From DATAXV01 sp036272915 (GTDB taxonomy: Bacteria > Chloroflexota > Dormibacteria > Dormibacterales > Dormibacteraceae): a stretch of 5,911 nt of DNA. Position 1 is the first letter of the stretch. Each line of letters starts with the position of its first letter. This document shows, piece by piece, positions 1 through 5,911 of the stretch. The DNA lies in contig DATAXV010000079.1 of the NCBI GenBank assembly GCA_036272915.1, positions 1 to 5,911 of the forward strand, read 5' to 3'. The translations under genes were made by a program, and so were the position numbers. The notes under the pieces were generated by a model. That model saw only the letters and a list, made by a program, of their open reading frames with translations. It made no database searches and was not told where the DNA came from.

Positions 1-969
1 CCTGGGGAGGCAGAGGGATCGGAGGGTGGTGGCGCCCAGTTCGAGCGCGTCCTCCATCTCCTGGTCCAAGCCTTCCAGTACGGACGTTGGGGCTCGTATT
101 ACTGCTCCTTCGAGCCGATGGCAGGAGTCCGCTGGCTGACCCGGGTCGCCGGTGCCGTCACGCCGCACCTCCTTCTCGAGGAGGACGCCTCGTCGCTGGT
201 CGGCCACCTGATGCACGTCGTCGGTGAGATGAGCATGGTGGTGGCAAGGACCATGGCCGAGGCCCACGTCGAGGAGCTGCGCGAGCTGCTCGAGGTCAAG
301 ACCGGCTTCATCCGCCTCACCACCCATGAGCTGCGCCGGCCGTTGGGTCTGGCCAGGGGTCACCTGGCCCTCCTCCAGGAGGGGACCTACGGCGACCTTC
401 CGGAGATGATGATGCACCCGCTGCAGCAGATCGCCTCCAGCTCCAGCGAGATGGCCGGGCTGCTCGACGGCCTGGCCGAGATCGCCCGCCTCGAGGACAG
501 GGCAGAGGTCCTGACTCCCGGCCCCTGCCGCATCGGCGTCCTGCTCCAGGACGCGGTGCGGACGGTCGAGCCGGAGGCGCGGATGAAGCAGGTCTACATC
601 CAGCACCTGCCTCCGCAGCAGGACCTGCAGATCATGGCCGACGCCGAGAAGCTGCGCATCGCCGTCCTCAACCTTCTGACCAACGCCGTCAAGTACGCGC
701 CCAGCGAGAGCATCGTCCGGGTGGAGACGAGGCAGCGGCAGGATGAGGTGGCGATCGCCGTCGCCGACCAGGGCCCCGGGATCGATCCCTCCGAGGGCGA
801 GCGGGTCTTTGAGAAGCACTTCCGCTCGGGCACCCTGCGCGACGACCTGCCCGGTCTCGGCCTGGGTCTCTACATCGTCCGCCAGATCGTCGAACTGCAC
901 GGCGGGCGGGTGACGCTGGACAGTATCCCCGGTGCAGGGTCCACGTTCGCCATCCATCTACCCGCCTGA
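1..969 (+). CDS. Sensor histidine kinase, C-terminal part (5' end beyond the window)
   Basis: The frame is open from base 1 to the TGA at 967-969, giving 322 visible residues. An ATG at 118 exists, but the protein-like reading continues upstream of it without a stop, so the true start is probably outside the window. The protein autophosphorylates a histidine with ATP and passes the phosphate to a response regulator. The H-box is THELRRPLG, with the phospho-accepting His at visible residue 109 (bases 325-327). The HATPase domain follows: N-box NLLTNAVKY (about 224-232), G1 DQGPG (256-260), F-box (269-274) and G2 GLGLGL (285-290), then the usual GAGSTFAIHLP end. The region before the H-box is helical and shows no membrane segment, so this part is cytoplasmic. 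The sensor domain cannot be identified. The residue four after the His is Arg, not the usual Thr/Asn. No response regulator is adjacent; a P-type ATPase gene follows on the same strand. The family call is secure; the signal is unknown. Confidence 0.93.
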   Translation, partial: PGEAEGSEGGGAQFERVLHLLVQAFQYGRWGSYYCSFEPMAGVRWLTRVAGAVTPHLLLEEDASSLVGHLMHVVGEMSMVVARTMAEAHVEELRELLEVKTGFIRLTTHELRRPLGLARGHLALLQEGTYGDLPEMMMHPLQQIASSSSEMAGLLDGLAEIARLEDRAEVLTPGPCRIGVLLQDAVRTVEPEARMKQVYIQHLPPQQDLQIMADAEKLRIAVLNLLTNAVKYAPSESIVRVETRQRQDEVAIAVADQGPGIDPSEGERVFEKHFRSGTLRDDLPGLGLGLYIVRQIVELHGGRVTLDSIPGAGSTFAIHLPA

Positions 970-1033
970 GGTGGGCGGACGGCCGTTGCGGGGATAGCAG
1001 AATGATCGTCGGTGCCAGTACGCTGAACGGGCC

Positions 1034-3508
1034 ATGGTCACCCAGGTCCGTGGACTGACCGCGGCCGAGGTCGAAGCCCGGCGGGCCGGGCGCGGGAATC
1101 GCGAGCGACCTCGCCCGCGACCGCTCCCCCTGCGCGGGGCCGGTGCCCTGCTGCTTCGGCCCCTCGGCGTCGTCCTGCTGCTCATCGCCGCCGTCTACGC
1201 CGTCATCGGCGGGTGGTGGGAGGCGGCCGTGGTGATGGTCGTCCTCGTCCTCACCCTTGCCGTCGAGATCGGGATCCGGCTGCGGGCCAGGAACGCGGTC
1301 GGAACCCTGGCCCGGCTCGCCGCGACCAAGGCTCAGGTCTGGCGCGACGGCGAGCTCCGCGAGATCCCGATCGAGGACCTGGTCAGCGACGACATGGTGG
1401 TCCTCGTGCCCGGCTCCCGGGTGCCCGCCGACCTGCGCCTCCTCGAGGCGGAGCGGCTGCTGCTCGACGAATCCTCGATCTCCGGCGAGTCGCAGCCGGT
1501 CGGCCACGTCGCCGGCGGCGACGTCAGGGCCGGCGCCCGCGTGCTGCGGGGCAGGGCCACCGGAGTGGTCACCGCGACCGGTGCCGAATCGGCCCTGGGC
1601 CGGATCGCCGGGTTGGTCGGGGAGACCGGTCCCGGCTCGACCCCGGTCGGCGACGAGCTTCGACGCCTGGTGCCGCCGCTGGTCGCCGGCTTCATCACCG
1701 CCAGCATCCTGGTCGGGGTCATCGGATTCCTGCGCGGGCAGCCGGGAGAGGCGATGCTGCTCGGCGGCCTCACGCTGGCCTTCGCCTCGATGCCGGCAGA
1801 GCTCCCGCTCCTGGCCCTGATCGTCCTCGGCCTCGGCTCGCTGCGCCTCTCCCGGTGGGGGGTGGTGGTGCGCAGCCTCGGCGCCGCCGAGATGCTGGGT
1901 GAGATCACCCTGGTCTGCACCGACAAGACCGGAACCCTGACCCAGAACCGGGCCGAGCTCGACCGCGTCCAGACCTCGGAGGAGGTGATCAGGCGGACGG
2001 TCGGTGAGGGGCCGGAGCAGGTCCTGCGCCTGGCCCGCCTGGCCAGCGAGCCGCCCGCCGACGACAACCCCAGGGGCGGCGACCCGATCGACGCCGCGGT
2101 CTGGGCCTCCGCGCCCGGCGACTGGCCGCTTCCCAACGCCCGCTTCGCCTTCGACGAGAGCCGGCGCATCGGCTCGGCCCTCGCCGACATCGACGGCAGC
2201 CTCATCCTCGCCGCCAAGGGCGCGCCCGAGGCGATCCTGGTCCGCTGCCGTTTCTGGCGCCAGGGCAACCAGCTCCAGGCGATGAAGGAGCCGATCCGGG
2301 CCGGCGTCCTCAACCGCGCGAGGGATCTCGCCGACGAGGGCACCCGCGTCCTCGCGGTCGCCTCTCGCATCATCGACAGCCCGATCAAGGGCGGCGCCGC
2401 CTGGCTCGAGCGGGATCTCGTCTTCGAGGGCCTGATCGCCTTCACCGACCCCCTCCGGCCGGAGGTGCCCGGCGCCATGCACGAGCTCTTCCGGGGCGGC
2501 GTCGGCGTGACCATGATCACCGGCGACCAGCCCGCGACCGCCCAGGCGGTGGCGCGCCCGGCCGGCCTCAGCGGTCCGGTCTTCATCTCCATCCAGACCC
2601 GCCACTGGTCCGATCAGGAGCTCGCCGAGCGCGCCTCCGAGGGCGCCATCTTCGCCCGCGCCCGGCCCGAGGACAAGCTCCGCATCGTCCACGCCGCCGC
2701 CGCCGCCGGCGAGGTCGTGGCGGTGACCGGCGACGGCGTCAACGACGCCCCCGCCCTGGAGGCGGCGGCGCTGGGCGTGGCCATGGGCAAGAGCGGCAGC
2801 GATGCTGCGCGCGACGTGTCCGATCTGATCCTTGAGAACGACGACTTCAGCGTGCTCGCCCGCGCCATCGCCGAGGGCCGGCGGCTCTATCAGAACGTCG
2901 GCAAGGCGGTCCGCTACTACCTCGCCGTCAAGCTGGCGCTGGTCGGCGTCTGCCTGGCCATGGTCGCGCTCGGCCTGCCGCTTCCCTTCACGCCTCTGCA
3001 GATCATCGCCATGGAGCTGGTCGGTGACGTCGGCGCCGCCGTCGCCTTCACCCATCAGCCCTCCGAAGCGGACGAGATGCGCCGGCGCCCGCGCCGCCGC
3101 GGCCACCGTGTGGTCGCCGGGGCGACGGTCTTCTGGGTGGTCGCCGGCGGCATCACGCTGGGCGTCCTCTGCGGGCTGACCTTCTACTTCGGCCTCCACC
3201 TCTACGGTGTGGCCGCCGCCCGCACCCTGACCCTGGTCTCCTGGCTCGTCGGCCACGCCACCCTCGGGGCGGTGCTGGCCCGGGAGCGCCGCGACCTGCC
3301 GATCGCCCGGATGCTCGACAACCGGGCGATGCTCCTCTGGCTGGCGGCCGCCGTCGTCCTCGCCGTGGTCGGCGCCGCCGTGACGCCGGTCAGGGAGATC
3401 CTCCAGTCCGGTCGGGCGATGCCGCTGGCCGTCGCCGCGGCGATGGTGGCCTCGGCGACCGTGCCCTGGTGGCTGGAGTTCTTCAAGGGGTTCCAGCGCA
3501 GGATCTGA
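1034..3508 (+). CDS. Cation-transporting P-type ATPase of unknown substrate (P2-like)
   Basis: This is a complete 824-residue ATP-driven ion pump of the inner membrane. The N-terminus (GLTAAEVEARRAGRGNRE) matches the cation-ATPase N-terminal domain, and no metal-binding domain precedes it. Predicted helices: M1-M2 at about 40-58 and 62-80, M3-M4 at about 211-268, and M5-M10 from about 629 to 815. The actuator loop is SGES (150-153). The phosphorylation site is DKTGTLT with Asp297. The ATP-binding domain has a KGAPE motif (395-399) and is short. The hinge motifs are TGD (496-498) and GDGVNDAP (566-573). The M4 motif is PAELP (254-258) rather than the PEGLP of calcium pumps, M5 carries Lys633, and M6 reads ELVGD with Asp665. 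The ion therefore cannot be assigned. A stop at 995-997 in this frame makes ATG 1034 the first usual start codon, but no clear Shine-Dalgarno sequence precedes it. The gene begins 64 bases after the kinase gene, so co-transcription is possible. Confidence 0.95.
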   Translation: MVTQVRGLTAAEVEARRAGRGNRERPRPRPLPLRGAGALLLRPLGVVLLLIAAVYAVIGGWWEAAVVMVVLVLTLAVEIGIRLRARNAVGTLARLAATKAQVWRDGELREIPIEDLVSDDMVVLVPGSRVPADLRLLEAERLLLDESSISGESQPVGHVAGGDVRAGARVLRGRATGVVTATGAESALGRIAGLVGETGPGSTPVGDELRRLVPPLVAGFITASILVGVIGFLRGQPGEAMLLGGLTLAFASMPAELPLLALIVLGLGSLRLSRWGVVVRSLGAAEMLGEITLVCTDKTGTLTQNRAELDRVQTSEEVIRRTVGEGPEQVLRLARLASEPPADDNPRGGDPIDAAVWASAPGDWPLPNARFAFDESRRIGSALADIDGSLILAAKGAPEAILVRCRFWRQGNQLQAMKEPIRAGVLNRARDLADEGTRVLAVASRIIDSPIKGGAAWLERDLVFEGLIAFTDPLRPEVPGAMHELFRGGVGVTMITGDQPATAQAVARPAGLSGPVFISIQTRHWSDQELAERASEGAIFARARPEDKLRIVHAAAAAGEVVAVTGDGVNDAPALEAAALGVAMGKSGSDAARDVSDLILENDDFSVLARAIAEGRRLYQNVGKAVRYYLAVKLALVGVCLAMVALGLPLPFTPLQIIAMELVGDVGAAVAFTHQPSEADEMRRRPRRRGHRVVAGATVFWVVAGGITLGVLCGLTFYFGLHLYGVAAARTLTLVSWLVGHATLGAVLARERRDLPIARMLDNRAMLLWLAAAVVLAVVGAAVTPVREILQSGRAMPLAVAAAMVASATVPWWLEFFKGFQRRI

Positions 3509-3620
3509 GGCCCTGTCGCCGGTCCCTCGCGCGGCCCCGGCTCAGACCGCCGCCGACCCCCTCCGAGCGCCGGCCGCGCCGGTCTCGCATCCCTCTATCG
3601 TGCCGGCCGGCACGTACCCG
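3509..3620. other. Intergenic stretch downstream of the ATPase gene
   Basis: No coding signal was recognised here. It is GC-rich with several short inverted repeats, the clearest being the palindrome at 3599-3614. No stem followed by a T-run was seen on the + strand, so the ATPase transcript has no obvious intrinsic terminator. Rho-dependent ending or collision with the opposing transcript is possible. Confidence 0.5.
3599..3614. repeat. Perfect 16-base palindrome
   Basis: CGTGCCGGCCGGCACG equals its own reverse complement. It lies 90 bases after the ATPase stop codon and just before the duplicated region. As RNA it could fold into a 6-bp stem with a 4-base loop on either strand. No T-run follows on either side, so it is at best a weak terminator or transcript-end stabiliser. 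A protein-binding site is also possible, and chance is more plausible than usual in such GC-rich DNA. Confidence 0.45.
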
Positions 3621-3784
3621 GGGAAAGGGAAAAGGGGGACGGTGCCGGGCGAACCCTGAGGGCTCTGGCGCCACCCCCCCGATGGCTGCTCAGTCAGCCC
3701 TCGGCGCGCATCGGCTCCGGCGGAGCGGTCACCCTGCGGACCAGGTCCGGCACCTCGCGCCGGGCGTCGTTGCGGTTGGGCATG
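3621..3784. repeat. Imperfect tandem repeat, left copy (decayed gene tail)
   Basis: This segment aligns with 3793-3956 at a constant offset of 172 bases. By hand count about 85% of positions match, and one block of 25 bases (3629-3653 against 3801-3825) is identical. The left copy contains the counterpart of the last ~30 codons, the stop and the terminator hairpin of the 3866-5245 gene. Its hairpin is weaker: the 3' arm is altered and pairs with extra wobbles. Similarity fades at both edges, which is consistent with an old duplication. No transposase or target-site duplication was seen. Confidence 0.85.
3694..3783 (-). pseudogene. Stranded C-terminal fragment duplicated from the coiled-coil gene
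   Basis: Read on the minus strand, this stretch encodes MPNRNDARREVPDLVRRV followed by TAPPEPMRAEG and a TGA at 3694-3696. The real gene ends ELNDARRKVLELARRV, then AAPPEPMRTEG and a stop. All of the clear differences I can place (for example K to E, L to P, A to V, T to A) change the amino acid, so the copy is not under obvious purifying selection. Upstream codons run through the terminator of the intact gene, with no ribosome-binding site and no rest of the protein. It is best read as a leftover from a duplication of the gene's 3' end, or from a tandem paralogue whose body was deleted. The 5' limit given is where similarity ends, not a start codon. Confidence 0.7.
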
Positions 3785-3792
3785 CGGCTTGC

Positions 3793-3956
3793 GGGCAAAA
3801 GAAAAGGGGGACGGTGCCGGGCGAAACCCGAGGGCCCGGCGCCATCCCCCCTGAAGGCTGCTCGATCAGCCCTCGGTGCGCATCGGCTCCGGCGGAGCGG
3901 CCACCCTGCGGGCCAGCTCCAGCACCTTGCGCCGGGCGTCGTTGAGCTCGGGCGTG
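3793..3956. repeat. Imperfect tandem repeat, right copy (tail of the intact gene)
   Basis: This is the functional counterpart of the repeat at 3621-3784. It spans the terminator hairpin, the stop codon (3866-3868) and about the last 30 codons of the coiled-coil gene. Because it contains the intact 3' end continuous with the complete gene, this copy is likely ancestral and the left one derived. Confidence 0.85.
3797..3843 (-). terminator. Probable Rho-independent terminator of the coiled-coil gene
   Basis: On the minus strand, 23 bases after the stop codon, GGCGCCGGGC pairs with GCCCGGCACC. This gives a 10-bp stem (3834-3843 with 3813-3822) with a single G-U wobble and an 11-base loop. After a short GTCCCCC spacer comes TTTTCTTTT (3797-3805). 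The strong stem and T-rich tail fit an intrinsic terminator, although the 7-base spacer is longer than usual. A weakened version is present in the left repeat copy. Confidence 0.6.
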
Positions 3957-5245
3957 TCGGCCCTCGCCCGCTCCAGCTGGTGCTTGGCCTCGCCGATGGC
4001 GCCGAGCAGGTCGGGGTCGGCCTCGACCCTGGCCAGCTCCGCCTCGGCGTCCTTGATCGACGAGCGGTCGGCGATCACGCGGTCGAGGTCGGACTCCGCC
4101 TTGGCCGCGTCACGGTCGCGCTCGGAGGTGGCCGCCTCGGCCTCCTTACCGTGCTCGCGGAGCAGCGTCACGAAGCGGCGGGCCGCCTCCTCGGATCCCG
4201 ACGGGCAGGGCCAGAGCACCGTGCCCGTGCGGCCACCGATCAGGAGGAAGCGGTCGCCCGAGCGGTCGGCCAGGGCGCCTCGGAAGGCCTCGGCCTCGGT
4301 CGACTCGAGCAGCAGCAGGTCGTGCAGCATGTTGCGCTGCGCCTTCCAGAGCGCGGGAGCCGAGTCCAGGAAGGCGGTCGCGCCCGCCGCCGGCAGACGA
4401 CCACCCGGCGTCTCCAGGATGGTCGCGTGGAGGCGCAGGGGTCCGACCCCGCCCTTCAGCTCGCCGGCACCAGGCGTCAGGACGGCGCGCATGCGCTGCC
4501 GGGCGTCGGCCACGGCCTGCGCGTGGGCCGCCTCGGCCCGCTGGACCGCCTTGCGGGCGCGGTCGAGCGCCTGCAGGCGCGCGTTCTCGGCACCCTGCAA
4601 CTGCTTCTGTGCGGCGACCGCGGCGTCGGCCCGCATCCGCTCGGCCTCGTCGACCTGGGCCAGGGCGGCGGTCAGCGTGGCCGCGCGCTCCTCGAGCAGC
4701 CGGGCCGCGACCAGGCGGTCGTCGGCGTCCTTGATGCTCGGCTGCGGAGCTGCCCGGCCGAGCCGGACCGCGAGTTGCCGGTGCTGCCGGGTCAGCGAGT
4801 CCTTCTCGTCCTCGACATGGCGGCGATCGTCCAGCGGCGCCGCGCGCCGGCCGAGCAGGCCACCGCGGTTGCCGGAGGCGTCGTAGCTCTGCAGGTTATC
4901 GTCCAGGCGGCGAAGTCGCTCGGCGACATCGCGCGTCTCACCGGCCAGCCGCTCCATGTCGGGCTCCGGCTGCCACTCCTCGGCTCGGTCGGCGAGGACC
5001 GCTCCGGCCTCGGCGTAGCACTGCTCGGCGAGCATGCTCAGCGTGGTGGCCAGGTCCTCGGGCCGCTTGCCCTCGAGGGAGACCGTTGCCGACCAGCGGG
5101 AGCCGTCCCAGCGCCACAGACCGTCCTCGGTGATGGCGGCGACCCAGCGCCGCCCGTTCCACCACCAATAGCCGTCGCTGGACAGCTGCCGTCGGGCCCT
5201 GGTCCTGACGCGTGCGTCGCCGCTTGCGTTCTCCACCGTGCTCAT
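3866..5245 (-). CDS. Tryptophan-repeat, coiled-coil protein with a PH-like domain; function unknown
   Basis: This is a complete 459-residue protein with no signal peptide or membrane segment, so probably cytoplasmic. Two copies of a DGxWxWxGxRW hairpin sit near the N-terminus: DGYWWWNGRRW (24-34) and DGLWRWDGSRW (41-51). They resemble short W-rich repeats (DUF2510-like) common in actinobacterial proteins and often thought to mediate binding. Alanine/Arg/Glu-rich helices follow (about 62-120 and 140-255), with strong coiled-coil character from 180 on. Residues 266-365 switch to beta-type sequence (TPGGRLPAAGATAFLDSA, then RFLLIGGRTGTVLW) ending in a helix. This pattern resembles bacterial PH-like domains found with SHOCT or W-repeats. 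A second charged coiled coil (about 366-447) may pack back on the first. ATG 5245 is supported by a strong GGAGG. The opposite-strand frame is long but low-complexity and was rejected. A histidine kinase gene lies upstream on the same strand. A scaffold or sensing role is only a guess. Confidence 0.88.
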   Translation of the reverse strand: MSTVENASGDARVRTRARRQLSSDGYWWWNGRRWVAAITEDGLWRWDGSRWSATVSLEGKRPEDLATTLSMLAEQCYAEAGAVLADRAEEWQPEPDMERLAGETRDVAERLRRLDDNLQSYDASGNRGGLLGRRAAPLDDRRHVEDEKDSLTRQHRQLAVRLGRAAPQPSIKDADDRLVAARLLEERAATLTAALAQVDEAERMRADAAVAAQKQLQGAENARLQALDRARKAVQRAEAAHAQAVADARQRMRAVLTPGAGELKGGVGPLRLHATILETPGGRLPAAGATAFLDSAPALWKAQRNMLHDLLLLESTEAEAFRGALADRSGDRFLLIGGRTGTVLWPCPSGSEEAARRFVTLLREHGKEAEAATSERDRDAAKAESDLDRVIADRSSIKDAEAELARVEADPDLLGAIGEAKHQLERARADTPELNDARRKVLELARRVAAPPEPMRTEG

Positions 5246-5403
5246 TAGAGCTCCCTCCAGGTCTCGTTCATCGGTCCTTGCATAGCAATCTCACGGGCGT
5301 CCTTAATAGAGCGAACCCACCCCAGCTCGCTGGCAGAAGTGTAGATGTAGAAGGACCCGGAGCGGGACCGGATCTGTCCCGGCGGTTCTAGGATCCTCAG
5401 CAC
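5245..5403 (-). CDS. Possible small protein of 52 residues; function unknown
   Basis: I do not recognise this protein. On the minus strand the frame runs from a GTG (5401-5403), which overlaps the end of the kinase gene, to a TAA at 5245-5247. The TAA shares one base with the next gene's ATG (TAATG). The reading includes SGSFYIYTSASELGWVRSIK and then DAREIAMQGPMNETWREL, a mixed, non-repetitive composition that looks like a folded small domain rather than a GC-rich shadow. Against it: there is no Shine-Dalgarno before the GTG, the frame has no upstream ATG (only internal ones near the end), and open frames of this length are common in GC-rich DNA. The stretch is visibly less GC-rich than its neighbours, which would also fit a plain intergenic region. 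A weak hairpin at 5353-5369 lies inside it. If real, it would be translated by coupling with the kinase and the coiled-coil gene. Confidence 0.35.
   Translation of the reverse strand: MLRILEPPGQIRSRSGSFYIYTSASELGWVRSIKDAREIAMQGPMNETWREL
5253..5258 (-). promoter_or_regulatory. Ribosome-binding site of the coiled-coil gene
   Basis: On the minus strand GGAGGG stands seven bases before the ATG at 5245, a near-ideal Shine-Dalgarno sequence and spacing. It fixes the start of the 459-residue protein. It also lies inside the possible small ORF at 5245-5403, so ribosomes finishing that ORF would pass directly over it. Confidence 0.8.
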
Positions 5404-5911
5404 GGGGGGCGACGGGACACGGCGTCGGCGCTTGGGAGTGTGACGGTGAAAATCGAGCCTTGTCCCGACTCCGACTCAACCGTGATCTCGCCCCGATGGA
5501 GGCGGGTGAGCTCCCGGGCCACGTAGAGCCCGAGCCCCGTCCCTTGGATGTGGCTGTTCTCCGCCGTGACGATCCGGCCGAAACGGGTGAAGATCCGCGA
5601 CCGGTGCTCGGCGGCGATGCCCAGACCCTGATCCTGCACGGTGATCAGGGCGCGCTCCCCCTCCATGCGAAGCCGGCAGTCGATGCGACCGCCGTGTGGG
5701 GAGTACTTGACCGCGTTGTCGAGAAGCGAGGTGACGACCTCGGTCAGCCGGGCGCGGTCGCCCGGCACGCAGACCGGCTGCGGCGGCAGGTGGAGATGCA
5801 GCGCGTGCCCGGCCTCGGCCAGGGGGCGCATCTCGGCCGCCGCCGCGGCCACCGGCTCACGCAGGTCGAGCGCCTCCAGGCGCAGCGGCACCCGGCTCTT
5901 CTCCTGCCGGG
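5397..5911 (-). CDS. Sensor histidine kinase, C-terminal ATP-binding domain (5' end beyond the window)
   Basis: 170 residues are visible, read leftwards from the right edge to the TGA at 5397-5399. The frame is open at the edge; a GTG at 5889-5891 is not the likely start, because the reading before it (RQEKSR) continues a typical kinase linker and the His-containing dimerisation domain must lie further upstream. The HATPase domain is complete: N-box SLLDNAVKYSP with the magnesium-binding Asn at about visible residue 65, G1 DQGLG (93-97), F-box IFTRFGR (about 106-112), G2 GTGLGL (123-128) and the closing GQGSIFTVTLP. The protein would use ATP to phosphorylate its own His and then a response regulator. 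The tail after the domain (SADAVSRRPPC) is short. It is followed closely on the same strand by the possible small ORF and the coiled-coil gene, suggesting an operon. It is clearly different in sequence from the kinase at 1-969. Confidence 0.92.
   Translation of the reverse strand, partial: RQEKSRVPLRLEALDLREPVAAAAAEMRPLAEAGHALHLHLPPQPVCVPGDRARLTEVVTSLLDNAVKYSPHGGRIDCRLRMEGERALITVQDQGLGIAAEHRSRIFTRFGRIVTAENSHIQGTGLGLYVARELTRLHRGEITVESESGQGSIFTVTLPSADAVSRRPPC

Noticed and set aside
118..120. ATG as the start of the left histidine kinase
   Set aside because: The same frame stays open to base 1 and encodes protein-like sequence (for example ERVLHLLVQAFQYGRW), so the gene is more likely cut by the window edge.
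970..1033. Promoter or Shine-Dalgarno for the ATPase gene
   Set aside because: No convincing -35/-10 pair or GGAGG-like sequence could be picked out by eye; the nearest purine stretch is too weak to call.
689..3256. Very long open frame on the minus strand (about 855 residues) antisense to the kinase and ATPase genes
   Set aside because: It lies opposite two proteins with full sets of family motifs. Its product is low-complexity (rich in G, D, A, R, Q) with no recognisable motif, a typical antisense shadow in GC-rich DNA.
3469..3945. Open frame of 158 residues on the + strand across the repeat region
   Set aside because: It overlaps the ATPase end, crosses both repeat copies and the terminator, and its product is Pro/Arg-rich with repeated pieces that merely reflect the DNA duplication.
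3621..3956. CRISPR array or insertion-sequence ends
   Set aside because: There are only two long, diverged copies with no spacers, no transposase and no terminal inverted repeats. The content is explained by duplication of a gene tail.
3770..5248. Long + strand open frame (about 492 residues) opposite the coiled-coil gene
   Set aside because: Low-complexity product without motifs. The minus-strand reading has W-repeats, coiled coils, a strong ribosome-binding site and a downstream terminator.

Overview
This is a very GC-rich bacterial window with tightly packed genes on both strands. The organism is probably an actinomycete, or a member of a high-GC Chloroflexota or Dormibacterota-like lineage. 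That guess rests on base composition and on the tryptophan-rich 'DGxWxWxGxRW' repeats at the N-terminus of one protein, which are typical of those groups. It is an inference; no rRNA or other marker gene is present.

Layout, left to right. Bases 1-969 (+) carry the C-terminal part of a sensor histidine kinase whose start lies beyond the left edge. After a 64-base gap, 1034-3508 (+) encodes a complete 824-residue P-type ATPase with all catalytic motifs but unusual residues where ion ligands normally sit. Bases 3509-3620 hold no gene, only a perfect 16-base palindrome. Bases 3621-3956 are an imperfect tandem duplication with a 172-base period. The right copy is the 3' end and apparent terminator of the next gene. 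The left copy is a stranded, decayed duplicate of that 3' end. Bases 3866-5245 (-) encode a 459-residue soluble protein with two tryptophan-rich hairpin repeats, long coiled coils and what looks like a PH-like beta domain between them. A possible 52-residue small gene (5245-5403, -) fills the gap between this gene and the next and overlaps both. Bases 5397-5911 (-) are the C-terminal ATP-binding part of a second histidine kinase that runs off the right edge.

The two gene groups converge on the duplicated region. The left kinase and the ATPase point the same way and may be co-transcribed. The right kinase, the possible small gene and the coiled-coil protein also point the same way and may form an operon. 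No response regulator lies inside the window, so partners and signals of both kinases are unknown. No rRNA, tRNA, CRISPR array, insertion sequence or phage gene was seen. The least expected items are the gene-tail duplication, the domain order of the coiled-coil protein, the ATPase's altered membrane site and the overlapping small ORF.
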